NCBI GenBank assembly: GCA_950097015.1
Contig: CATNEN010000003.1
Coordinates: forward strand, 7,734,501-7,798,500
Length of the DNA: 64,000 nucleotides
Origin: Macrostomum hystrix
Taxonomy: Eukaryota; Platyhelminthes; Macrostomidae
Reading direction: 5' to 3'
Positions 1 to 12,800 of the stretch are shown in pieces. A model generated the notes under the pieces. It searched no databases, was not told where the DNA came from, and was given only the letters and a program-made list of their open reading frames with translations. Both the position numbers and the translations under genes were made by a program. How positions within the stretch are numbered: position 1 is the stretch's first letter; every line of letters starts with the position of its first letter.

Positions 1-83
1 TTTGTTAGTACCTGTTCAACTGATTGTGAGTGTTAATTTGCATCATTTGGTTTTTAATATGGCGTTAAGATTGGTCAAGACAA

Positions 84-296
84 AATCATTCTGATTGGTC
101 CGGATACAGTTATTCTGATTGGTCAGGATTCAATCATTCTAATTGGTCAGGATTCAATCATTCTAATTGGTCAGGATTCAATCATTCTAATTGGTCATGA
201 TTCAATCATTCTAATTGGTCATGATTCAATCATTCTAATTGGTCATGATTCAATCATTCTAATTGGTCAGGATTCAATCGATTTGATTAGTCAGAA
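84..296. repeat. 24-bp minisatellite
   Basis: About nine tandem copies of a 24-bp unit with core ggtcaggattcaatcatt; some copies carry ggtcatgatt instead. The array ends just before the splice acceptor of the coding exon that follows, so it is probably the end of an intron. No coding potential is claimed. Confidence 0.93.
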
Positions 297-317
297 TTAA
301 ATTGAATCGATCATCAG

Positions 318-1072
318 AGCTTTCTTTTCTCACCGTGAAGTGTCACCGGACACCGGAGCTAGTCGGCGAAACCTGTCTACTCGCCGGCGACTTAACTTTC
401 TCGGCCTATTCGGACTACGACGCGCCTTGTAGCGTCGAATCTAATCAGAAAGGCCCTAGTAACAGCGAAGATCCCATAGCAACCGTGGAGCCTATTCACC
501 TGCCTCGAATTCGCCTTCCTAAAATTGTCGCTGACAATCAGTCAACTTCGCCGTCGAGTAGCCAAATCGACCTGAAGCTCCGCGTTTTCTGTCATCGGCC
601 TCTGCCCTTTGGACTAGAAATTCGCCTCGACTGCACCGCCGGAGTCGAGTGTCGACCTCTGACGTCTACGCTATCGCCGCTTCGCCTTAGCCTATCCGAT
701 CTGCTTCAACCGTTGCCTAGCAACCGCTTAGGCGTCGACCTCAGCAACTGGTGCCAACTAGATCGGCCCGGCGCCTCATTTGTCCGCTTTTCTCCTGGCA
801 GGGCTGCAACAATCGACTGTAAATTGGCGCGCTATCGACTGCCTGCGAATGGCGAGGCTTCGTCTACGACCAACTGTTGTTGCTACGGATTTCGAGTGTC
901 TCCAAATTGTCAATTGCGTCTACAGGTGACAGCTGCCCCCTTGGCTGATCTTCTATATTTCTGCGTTATTGAAGACGACTGCGAGAACGCCGCCAAGTTG
1001 AAGTCTCCATCTGGCGACGCCTGGCAACTGTTGCTGCACTTCGACCGATATTTGAAGGCCAATTTTGAATAG
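318..1072 (+). CDS. terminal coding exon, protein of unknown family
   Basis: An open frame of about 250 codons ends with TAG at 1070-1072. It has balanced composition, is GC-richer than its surroundings and is not repetitive, unlike most long frames here. There is no usable ATG at the start. The frame opens after an in-frame stop at 284-286, and tcatcag at 311-317 is a reasonable splice acceptor, so I read it as the last exon of a gene that begins left of the window. Cysteines are spread throughout, including a CCC run at about residue 192 of the frame. Alternating hydrophobic stretches suggest beta structure, as in a trafficking-complex or adhesion-type C-terminal domain, but I do not recognise a family. 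The exon start could also be at 291, 295 or 341. Confidence 0.6.
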
Positions 1073-1196
1073 ACTTCTGTATAATTGCAACCTGCTGAAA
1101 TTCCTTTAACTGTTTGACTGTTTTAAGCATAATATTTTATGTGTATAAATAATGTGTCTCATAAAACTATACTATTATCCTCCGTACACTTTCTAT

Positions 1197-1800
1197 AATA
1201 TGGGATTTTATCCTTAATTTCCTAAAGAATAAGATTTTTCTCTTCAGTGTACTGAAGAATGGGATTCTTATTCTAACTTTACTCAGTAATGGTTTTTTAT
1301 CCTCACCGTACTCAGTAGAAGGGGTCTATCCTCATTGTGCTCAGTAATGATCATTGTGATTTTTATCCTCATTGTGCTCAGTAATGGGATTTTTTTCTTC
1401 ATTGTGATGAGTAATGGGATTTTTATCTTCATTGTGCTCAGTAATGGGATTTTTATCCCCATTGTGATCAGTAATGGGATTTTTATCCTCATTGTGATCA
1501 GTAATGGGATTTTTATCCTCATTGTGATCAGTAATGGGATTTTTATCCTCATTGTGATCAGTACTGGGATTTTTATCCTCATTGTGATCAGTAATGGGAT
1601 TTTTATCCTCATTGTGATCAGTAATGGGATTTTTATCCTTATTGTGCTCAGAAATGGGATTTTTATCCTCATTGTGATCAGTACTGGGATTTTCATCATC
1701 GTGTATTATAGAACGGGATTTTATCCTCTTGCGCTGGAAATTAGATAGGCTACTACACTAATTTTTTACCTGTAATTTCTTACAATGGGATTTTTATTCA
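1197..1800. repeat. 30-bp minisatellite
   Basis: Roughly 18 copies of a 30-bp unit containing gtaatgggatttttatcc followed by tcattgtgatca. Copies at both edges are degenerate; the central copies are nearly identical. Because 30 is a multiple of three, both strands show open frames here (Met-Gly-Ile-like and Ile-Pro-Leu-like repeats), which are artefacts. Confidence 0.95.
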
Positions 1801-2187
1801 GCTACTATATCCCATTACTAACCTTTTGAGTAAATTAAAAGTAGTACAATGCGAATACGAGTATTAATTATGTCAATATTTTTTGCTACAAGTCGTTAAT
1901 CATTTTCAATTCATTTTTCAATAAAAGTAGATTCGGCAATTTATTTTTGCTGAAAATTTTCTGCTGACTTTTGTGTTACAAATAGATTATCTATGCTGAT
2001 TTTTTGTCTATCCCTGATGTCTCTTTAATGTAAGAATATAAAATCTATATAAAAATCAGAGAAATCTATTACTTTGATTTCACATAATCATTATGCGCCA
2101 GTATTAGAACTCAGTAAAATTAAAAAGAAAATTTTTGTTTTAAAAAAGAATAATTTAATAGTAAATTTTTGGTCTCTTTTCTTTTCT
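1801..2187. other. AT-rich unique spacer
   Basis: No gene, RNA or repeat is visible. The segment is AT-rich non-coding sequence between two minisatellites. Confidence 0.6.
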
Positions 2188-3655
2188 TTGACAGGTTATA
2201 AAGACGAGTAACAGGTGAGAAAGACGATTGACCGGTAAGAGAGTGGGATGATTGACAGGTAAGAGAGACGATTGACAGGTGAGAGAGACGATTGACAGGT
2301 AAGAGAGACGATTGACTGGTGAAATGGATGATTGAAAGGTGAGAGAGACGATTGACAGGTAAGAGAGACGATTGAAAGGTGAGAGAGACGATTGACAGGT
2401 AAGAGAGACGATTGAAAGGTGAGAGAGACGATTGACTGGTGAAAGGGGTGATTGACAGGTGAGAGAGACGATTGAAAGGTGATAGAGACGATTGACTGGT
2501 GAAAGGGATGATTGAAAGGTGAGAGAGACGATTGACAGGTAAGAGAGACGATTGACTCGTGAAAGGGGTGATTGACAGGTGAGAGAGACGATTGAAAGGT
2601 GATAGAGACGATTGACAGGTAAGAGAGACGATTGAAAGGTGAGAGAGACGATTGACTGGTGAAAGGGGTGATTGACAGGTGAGAGAGACGATTGACAGGT
2701 AAGAGAGACGATTGAAAGGTGAGAGAGACGATTGACTGGTGAAAGGGATGATTGAAAGGTGAGAGAGACGATTGACAGGTAAGAGAGACGATTGAAAGGT
2801 GAGAGAGACGATTGACTGGTGAAAGGGGTGATTGACAGGTGAGAGAGACGATTGAAAGGTGATAGAGACGATTGACAGGTAAGAGAGACGATTGACTGGT
2901 GAAAGGGGTGATTGACAGGTGAGAGAGACGATTGAAAGTTGATAGAGACGATTGACAGGTAAGAGAGACGGTTGAAAGGTGAGAGAGACGATTGACTGGT
3001 GAAAGGGGTGATTGAAAGGTGAGAGAGACGATTGACAGGTGATAGAGACGATTGACTGGTGAAAGGGATGATTGAAAGGTGAGAGAGACGATTGAAAGGT
3101 GAGAGAGACGATTGACTGGTGAAAGGGGTGATTGACAGGTGAGAGAGACGATTGAAAGGTGATAGAGACGATTGACTGGTGAAAGGGGTGATTGACAGGT
3201 GAGAGAGACGATTGAAAGGTGATAGAGACGATTGACAGGTAAGAGAGACGATTGAAAGGTGAGAGAGACGATTGACTGGTGAAAGGGATGATTGAAAGGT
3301 GAGAGAGACGATTGACAGGTAAGAGAGACGATTGAAAGGTGAGAGAGACGATTGACAGGTAAGAGAGACGATTGACTGGTGAAAGGGGTGATTGACAGGT
3401 GAGAGAGACGATTGAAAGGTGAGAGAGACGATTGACTGGTGAAAGGGGTGATTGACAGGTAAGAGAGACGATTGAAAGGTGAGAGAGACGATTGACAGGT
3501 GAGAGAGACGATTGACAGGTAAGAGAGACGATTGACTGGTGAAAGGGGTGATTGACAGGTGAGAGAGACGATTGACAGGTGAGAGAGACGATTGAAAGGT
3601 GAGAGAGACGATTAACAGGTGTAAAAGACGATTGACAGATGAAATAAATGAAAAA
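2188..3655. repeat. 20-bp minisatellite with variant classes
   Basis: About 73 copies of a 20-bp unit with core gagagacgattgacaggt. Three variants of the last bases (gacaggt, gaaaggt, gactggt) combine with three starts (gagagagac, aagagagac, gaaaggggt) in recurring orders, so there is a weak higher-order pattern of 60-100 bp. The - strand frame across the array (Ser-Pro-Val-Asn-Arg-Leu-type repeats, 505 codons) is a consequence of the repeat, not a gene. Confidence 0.96.
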
Positions 3656-4420
3656 TTATAATCAAATAGCATGACATAAACAGGAGTATTTGTCTAGTCC
3701 ACCCAGTGCATGGAATGAGAAGTTGTTCGCAGACTTCGGTCGAGCTGTCAACTGAATATCTGGCCCAATTAGTATATACAGTTTCTACCTATGGTTGGTA
3801 CATGATTTTAGATGCTAAGCCTGTTTTCGCATAAATCTAGCTTATTGGTGTGTATAGGTTCCATAATATTCTCAATATTAATAATATTACGCCTTGTTGT
3901 TAAAACCTATAAAAAGCAGTATACGCATGCGCCTGTATTAGTAGGTATTGCCCAAAAAACACTTCAGTTTTACTTGATTGCACTCGCCAGTCCAAAGTGT
4001 TACATGGCTCCTATAGGGAGAGCAATATAAAACTAGATTGGTGAGGCATTACTGTATACCCTAATTGGTTCTAGCTTGCGATGGATAATTTTATGACGCC
4101 ACTTCATTACCTACACTTATGAGCTATCGCTGCTGACTGAGCTAGTGCTAGACAATGAATAATTTTACACCCCAGCAATGAATTTACAGCTGCAATGCTG
4201 CACATTTGACAAGCGGCGTTTAATACATTTATTTTCACCACGGCGCCCTATTTATTTATGTCTTCTAGAATTTTCCGAGACCAACGAAACTGTTTGGCGC
4301 CAAGGCTAGTTTTTGAAATTGTTTGTTTCATTTTTGCAATTGAGCAGACGTGTACAGCTCATGAAATCTATTTTCAATCTCAAAAGACTGAATAATCCTG
4401 GATTAATATTCTAATATATG
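3656..4420. other. unique spacer with one short hydrophobic ORF
   Basis: Mostly non-coding. An ATG frame at 3812-4030 (72 codons) follows ttttag and begins with a hydrophobic stretch of about 20 residues, so it could be a signal-peptide or membrane exon. It has no family signature and no clear partner exon, so I do not call it a gene. Confidence 0.4.
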
Positions 4421-7400
4421 GGATTCATCTTCAAATATCCTAGAGATCCGTCCTCAAATATCCTAGAGATCCATCTTCAAATATCCTAGAGATCCGTCCT
4501 CAAATATCCTAGAGATCCATCTTCAAATATCCTAGAGATCCGTCCTCAAATATCCTAGAGATCCGTCCTCAAATATCCTAGAGATCCATCTTCAAATATC
4601 CTAGAGATTCATCTTCAAATATCCTAGAGATCCGTCCTCAAATATCCTAGAGATCCGTCCTCAAATATCCTAGAGATCCGTCTTCAAATATCCTAGAGAT
4701 CCATCTTCAAATATCCTAGAGATCCGTCCTCAAATATCCTAGAGATCCGTCCTCAAATATCCTAGAGATCCGTCTTCAAATATCCTAGAGATCCGTCTTC
4801 AAATATCCTAGAGATCCATCTTCAAATATCCTAGAGATCCGTCCTCAAATATCCTAGAGATCCGTCCTCAAATATCCTAGAGATCCATCTTCAAATATCC
4901 TAGAGATTCATCTTCAAATATCCTAGAGACCCGTCCTCAAATATCCTAGAGATCCGTCCTCAAATATCCTAGAGATCCGTCTTCAAATATCCTAGAGATC
5001 CGTCCTCAAATATCCTAGAGATCCGTCCTCAAATATCCTAGAGATCCATCTTCAAATATCCTAGAGATTCATCTTCAAATATCCTAGAGACCCGTCCTCA
5101 AATATCCTCGAGATTCATCTTCAAATATCCTAGAGATCCGTATTCAAATATCCTAGAGATCCATCTTCAAATATCCTAGAGATCCGTCCTCAAATATCCT
5201 AGAGATCCGTCCTCAAATATCCTAGAGATCCGTCCTCAAATATCCTAGAGATCCGTCTTCAAATATCCTAGAGATCCGTCTTCAAATATCCTAGAGATCC
5301 GTCTTCAAATATCCTAGAGATCCGTCTTCAAATATCCTAGAGATCCATCTTCAAATATCCTAGAGATCCGTCGTTAAATATCCTAGAGATCCGTCTTCAA
5401 ATATCCTAGAGATCCATCTTCAAATATCCTAGAGATCCGTCGTTAAATATCCTTGAGATCCCTCTTCAAATATCCTAGAGATCCGTCGTTAAATATCCTA
5501 GAGATCCGTCTTCAAATATCCTAGAGATCCGTCTTCAAATATCCTAGAGATCCGTCTTCAAATATCCTAGAGATCCGTCTTCAAATATCCTAGAGATCCG
5601 TCTTCAAATATCCTAGAGATCCGTCTTCAAATATCCTAGAGATCCGTCTTCAAATATCCTAGAGATCCGTCTTCAAATATCCTAGAGATCCGTCTTCAAA
5701 TATCCTAGAGATCCATCTTCAAATATCCTAGAGATCCGTCGTTAAATATCCTAGAGATCCCTCTTCAAATATCCTAGAGATCCGTCGTTAAATATCCTAG
5801 AGATCCGTCTTCAAATATCCTAGAGATCCGTCGTTAAATATCCTAGAGATCCCTCTTCAAATATCCTAGAGATTCATCTTCAAATATCCTAGAGATCCGT
5901 CGTTAAATATCCTAGAGATCCGTCCGTAAATATCCTAGAGATCCGTCTTCAAATATCCTAGAGATCCGTCTTCAAATATCCTAGAGACCCGTCCTCAAAT
6001 ATCCTAGAGATCCATCTTCAAATATCCTAGAGATCCATCTTCAAATATCCTAGAGATCCGTCTTCAAATATCCTAGAGATCCATCTTCAAATATCCTAGA
6101 GATCCGTCTTCAAATATCCTAGAGATCCGTCGTTAATTATCCTAGAGATCCCTCTTCAAATATCCTAGAGATCCGTCGTTAAATACCCTAGAGATCCGTC
6201 GTTAAATATCCTAGAGATCCGTCTTCAAATATCCTAGAGATTCATCTTCAAATATCCTAGAGACCCGTCCTCAAATATCCTCGAGATTCATCTTCAAATA
6301 TCCTAGAGATCCGTCTTCAAATATCCTAGAGATCCGTATTCAAATATCCTAGAGATCCATCTTCAAATATCCCAGAGATCCGTCCTCAAATATCCAAGAT
6401 TCATCTTCAAATATCCTAGAGATCCATCTATAAATATTCTAGAGATCCGTCTTCAAATATCCTAGAGATCCGTCTTCAAATATCCTAGAGATCCGTCTTC
6501 AAATATCCTAGAGATCCGTCCTCAAATATCCTAGAGATTCATCTTCAAATATCCTAGAGATCCGTCTTCAAATATCCTAGAGATCCGTCCTCAAATATCC
6601 TAGAGATTCATCTTCAAATATCCTAGAGATCCGTCTTCAAATATCCTAGAGATCCGTCCTCAAATATCCTAGAGATCCATCTTCAAATATCCTAGAGATC
6701 CGTCCTCAAATATCCTAGAGATCCGTCTTCAAATATCCTAGAGATCCATCTTCAAATATCCTAGAGATCCGTCTTCAAATATCCTAGAGATCCATCTTCA
6801 AATATCCTAGAGATCCGTCCTCAAATATCCTAGAGATCCGTCTTCAAATATCCTAGAGATCCGTCCTCAAATATCCTAGAGATCCATCTTCAAATATCCT
6901 AGAGATCCGTCCTCAAATATCCTAGAGATCCATCTTCAAATATCCTAGAGATCCGTCTTCAAATATCCTAGAGATCCATCTTCAAATATCCTAGAGATCC
7001 GTCCTCAAATATCCTAGAGATCCATCTTCAAATATCCTAGAGATCCATCTTCAAATATCCTAGAGATCCATCTTCAAATATCCTAGAGATCCGTCTTCAA
7101 ATATCCTAGAGATCCGTCTTCAAATATCCTAGAGATCCGTCTTCAAATATCCTAGAGATTCATCATCAAATATCCTAGAGATCCGTCCTCAAATATCCTA
7201 GAGATCCGTCTTCAAATATCCTAGAGATCCGTCTTCAAATATCCTAGAGATCCGTCTTCAAATATCCTAGAGATCCATCTTCAAATATCCTAGAGATCCG
7301 TCTTCAAATATCCTAGAGATCCATCTTCAAATATCCTAGAGATCCGTCGTTAAATATCCTAGAGATCCCTCTTCAAATATCCTAGAGATCCGTCGTTAAA

Positions 7401-9840
7401 TATCCTAGAGATCCGTCTTCAAATATCCTAGAGATCCGTCTTCAAATATCCTAGAGATCCGTCGTTAAATATCCTAGAGATCCGTCTTCAAATATCCTAG
7501 AGATCCATCTTCAAATATCCTAGAGATCCGTCGTTAAATATCCTAGAGATCCGTCCTCAAATATCCTAGAGATCCGTCTTCAAATATCCTAGAGATCCGT
7601 CTTCAAATATCCTAGAGATCCATCTTCAAATATCCTAGAGATCCGTACTCAAATATCCTAGAGATCCGTCTTCAAATATCCTAGAGATCCGTCTTCAAAT
7701 ATCCTAGAGATCCATCTTCAAATATCCTAGAGATTCATCTTCAAATATCCTAGAGATCCGTCCTCAAATATCCTAGAGATCCGTCCTCAAATATCCTAGA
7801 GATCCGTCCTCAAATATCCTAGAGATCCGTCTTCAAATATCCTAGAGATCCGTCCTCAAATATCCTAGAGATCCGTCCTCAAATATCCTAGAGATCCATC
7901 TTCAAATATCCTAGAGATCCGTCTTTAAATATCCTAGAGATCCCTCTTCAAATATCCTAGAGATCCGTCGTTAAATATCCTAGAGATCCGTCTTCAAATA
8001 TCCTAGAGATCCATCTTCAAATATCCTAGAGATCCGTCGTTAAATATCCTAGAGATCCATCTTCAAATATCCTAGAGATCCATCTTCAAATATCCTAGAG
8101 ATCCATCTTCAAATATCCTAGAGATCCGTCGTTAAATATCCTAGAGATCCATCTTCAAATATCCTAGAGATCCATCTTCAAATATCCTAGAGATCCATCT
8201 TCAAATATCCTAGAGATCCGTCCTCAAATATCCTAGAGATCCGTCTTCAAATATCCTAGAGATCCGTCTTCAAATATCCTAGAGATCCGTCTTCAAATAT
8301 CCTAGAGATCCGTCTTCAAATATCCTAGAGATCCGTCTTCAAATATCCTAGAGATCCGTCTTCAAATATCCTAGAGATCCGTCTTCAAATATCCTAGAGA
8401 TCCGTCTTCAAATATCCTAGAGATCCATCTTCAAATATCCTAGAGATCCGTCCTCAAATATCCTAGAGATCCGTCTTCAAATATCCTAGAGATCCGTCTT
8501 CAAATATCCTAGAGATCCGTCTTCAAATATCCTAGAGATCCATCTTCAAATATCCTAGAGATCCGTCGTTAAATATCCTAGAGATCCGTCGTTAAATATC
8601 CTAGAGATCCGTCGTTAAATATCCTAGAGATCCGTCTTCAAATATCCTAGAGATCCGTCGTTAAATATCCTAGTGATCCGTCGTTAAATATCCTAGAGAT
8701 CCGTCTTCAAATATCCTAGAGATCCGTCTTCAAATATCCTAGAGATCCATCTTCAAATATCCTAGAGATCCGTCTTCAAATATCCTAGAGATCCGTCCTC
8801 AAATATCCTAGAGATCCGTCCTCAAATATCCTAGAGATCCGTCCTCAAATATCCTAGAGATCCGTCCTCAAAAATCCTAGAGATCCGTCTTCAAATATCC
8901 TAGAGATCCGTCTTCAAATATCCTAGAGATCCGTCTTCAAATATCCTAGAGATCCGTCTTCAAATATCCTAGAGATCCGTCCTCAAATATCCTAGAGATC
9001 CGTCCTCAAATATCCTAGAGATCCGTCCTCAAATATCCTAGAGATCCGTCTTCAAATATCCTAGAGATCCGTCTTCAAATATCCTAGAGATCCGTCTTCA
9101 AATATCCTAGAGATCCGTCTTCAAATATCCTAGAGATCCATCTTCAAATATCCTAGAGATCCGTCGTTAAATATCCTAGAGATCCGTCTTCAAATATCCT
9201 AGAGATCCATCTTCAAATATCCTAGAGATCCGTCGTTAAATATCCTTGAGATCCCTCTTCAAATATCCTAGAGATCCGTCGTTAAATATCCTAGAGATCC
9301 GTCTTCAAATATCCTAGAGATCCGTCTTCAAATATCCTAGAGATCCGTCTTCAAATATCCTAGAGATCCGTCTTCAAATATCCTAGAGATCCGTCGTTAA
9401 ATATCCTAGAGATCCGTCTTCAAATATCCTAGAGATCCGTCTTCAAATATCCTAGAGATCCATCTTCAAATATCCTAGAGATCCGTCTTCAAATATCCTA
9501 GAGATCCGTCCTCAAATATCCTAGAGATCCGTCCTCAAATATCCTAGAGATCCGTCCTCAAATATCCTAGAGATCCGTCCTCAAATATCCTAGAGATCCG
9601 TCTTCAAATATCCTAGAGATCCGTCTTCAAATATCCTAGAGATCCGTCTTCATATATCCTAGAGATCCGTCTTCAAATATCCTAGAGATCCGTCCTCAAA
9701 TATCCTAGAGATCCGTCCTCAAATATCCTAGAGATCCGTCCTCAAATATCCTAGAGATCCGTCTTCAAATATCCTAGAGATCCGTCTTCAAATATCCTAG
9801 AGATCCGTCTTCAAATATCCTAGAGATCCGTCTTCAAATA

Positions 9841-12800
9841 TCCTAGAGATCCGTCTTCAAATATCCTAGAGATCCGTCGTTAAATATCCTAGAGATCCCT
9901 CTTCAAATATCCTAGAGATTCATCTTCAAATATCCTTGAGATCCGTCGTTAAATATCCTAGAGATCCGTCCTTAAATATCCTAGAGATCCGTCTTCAAAT
10001 ATCCTAGAGATCCGTCTTCAAATATCCTAGAGACCCGTCCTCAAATATCCTAGAGATCCATCTTCAAATATCCTAGAGATCCATCTTCAAATATCCTAGA
10101 GATCCGTCTTCAAATATCCTAGAGATCCATCTTCAAATATCCTAGAGATCCGTCTTCAAATATCCTAGAGATCCGTCGTTAATTATCCTAGAGATCCCTC
10201 TTCAAATATCCTAGAGATCCGTCGTTAAATATCCTAGAGATCCGTCGTTAAATATCCTAGAGATCCGTCGTTAAATATCCTAGAGATCCGTCCTTAGAAA
10301 TCCTAGAGATCCGTCTTCAAATATCCTAGAGATTCATCTTCAAATATCCTAGAGACCCGTCCTCAAATATCCTCGAGATTCATCTTCAAATATCCTAGAG
10401 ATCCGTCTTCAAATATCCTAGAGATCCGTATTCAAATATCCTAGAGATCCGTCCTCAAATATCCTAGAGATCCATCTTCAAATATCCTAGAGATCCGTCT
10501 TCAAATATCCTAGAGATCCCTCTTCAAATATCCTAGAGATCCGTCGTTAAATATCCTAGAGATCCGTCTTCAAATATCCTAGAGATCCATCTTCAAATAT
10601 CCTAGAGATCCGTCGTTAAATATCCTAGAGATCCATCTTCAAATATCCTAGAGATCCATCTTCAAATATCCTAGAGATCCATCTTCAAATATCCTAGAGA
10701 TCCGTCGTTAAATATCCTAGAGATCCATCTTCAAATATCCTAGAGATCCATCTTCAAATATCCTAGAGATCCATCTTCAAATATCCTAGAGATCCGTCCT
10801 CAAATATCCTAGAGATCCGTCTTCAAATATCCTAGAGATCCGTCTTCAAATATCCTAGAGATCCGTCTTCAAATATCCTAGAGATCCGTCTTCAAATATC
10901 CTAGAGATCCATCTTCAAATATCCTAGAGATCCGTCTTCAAATATCCTAGAGATCCGTCTTCAAATATCCTAGAGATCCGTCTTCAAATATCCTAGAGAT
11001 CCATCTTCAAATATCCTAGAGATCCGTCCTCAAATATCCTAGAGATCCGTCTTCAAATATCCTAGAGATCCGTCTTCAAATATCCTAGAGATCCGTCTTC
11101 AAATATCCTAGAGATCCGTCTTCAAATATCCTAGAGATCCGTCTTCAAATATCCTAGAGATCCATCTTCAAATATCCTAGAGATCCGTCGTTAAATATCC
11201 TAGAGATCCGTCGTTAAATATCCTAGAGATCCGTCGTTAAATATCCTAGAGATCCGTCTTCAAATATCCTAGAGATCCGTCGTTAAATATCCTAGTGATC
11301 CGTCGTTAAATATCCTAGAGATCCGTCTTCAAATATCCTAGAGATCCGTCTTCAAATATCCTAGAGATCCATCTTCAAATATCCTAGAGATCCGTCTTCA
11401 AATATCCTAGAGATCCGTCCTCAAATATCCTAGAGATCCGTCCTCAAATATCCTAGAGATCCGTCCTCAAATATCCTAGAGATCCGTCCTCAAATATCCT
11501 AGAGATCCGTCTTCAAATATCCTAGAGATCCGTCTTCAAATATCCTAGAGATCCGTCTTCAAATATCCTAGAGATCCGTCTTCAAATATCCTAGAGATCC
11601 GTCCTCAAATATCCTAGAGATCCGTCCTCAAATATCCTAGAGATCCGTCCTCAAATATCCTAGAGATCCGTCTTCAAATATCCTAGAGATCCGTCTTCAA
11701 ATATCCTAGAGATCCGTCTTCAAATATCCTAGAGATCCGTCTTCAAATATCCTAGAGATCCATCTTCAAATATCCTAGAGATCCGTCGTTAAATATCCTA
11801 GAGATCCGTCTTCAAATATCCTAGAGATCCATCTTCAAATATCCTAGAGATCCGTCGTTAAATATCCTTGAGATCCCTCTTCAAATATCCTAGAGATCCG
11901 TCGTTAAATATCCTAGAGATCCGTCTTCAAATATCCTAGAGATCCGTCTTCAAATATCCTAGAGATCCGTCTTCAAATATCCTAGAGATCCGTCTTCAAA
12001 TATCCTAGAGATCCGTCTTCAAATATCCTAGAGATCCGTCTTCAAATATCCTAGAGATCCGACTTCAAATATCCTAGAGATCCATCTTCAAATATCCTAG
12101 AGATCCGTCGTTAAATATCCTAGAGATCCCTCTTCAAATATCCTAGAGATCCGTCGTTAAATATCCTAGAGATCCGTCTTCAAATATCCTAGAGATCCGT
12201 CGTTAAATATCCTAGAGATCCCTCTTCAAATATCCTAGAGATTCATCTTCAAATATCCTAGAGATCCGTCGTTAAATATCCTAGAGATCCGTCCTTAAAT
12301 ATCCTAGAGATCCGTCTTCAAATATCCTAGAGATCCGTCTTCAAATATCCTAGAGACCCGTCCTCAAATATCCTAGAGATCCATCTTCAAATATCCTAGA
12401 GATCCATCTTCAAATATCCTAGAGATCCGTCTTCAAATATCCTAGAGATCCATCTTCAAATATCCTAGAGATCCGTCTTCAAATATCCTAGAGATCCGTC
12501 GTTAATTATCCTAGAGATCCCTCTTCAAATATCCTAGAGATCCGTCGTTAAATATCCTAGAGATCCGTCGTTAAATATCCTAGAGATCCGTCGTTAAATA
12601 TCCTAGAGATCCGTCCTTAAAAATCCTAGAGATCCGTCTTCAAATATCCTAGAGATTCATCTTCAAATATCCTAGAGACCCGTCCTCAAATATCCTCGAG
12701 ATTCATCTTCAAATATCCTAGAGATCCGTCTTCAAATATCCTAGAGATCCGTATTCAAATATCCCAGAGATCCATCTTCAAATATCCTAGAGATCCGTCC

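Noticed and set aside
2155-3672. 505-codon - strand frame
   Set aside because: Lies wholly in the 20-bp array; the protein is a repeat of the unit in three phases and has no start context or splice signals.
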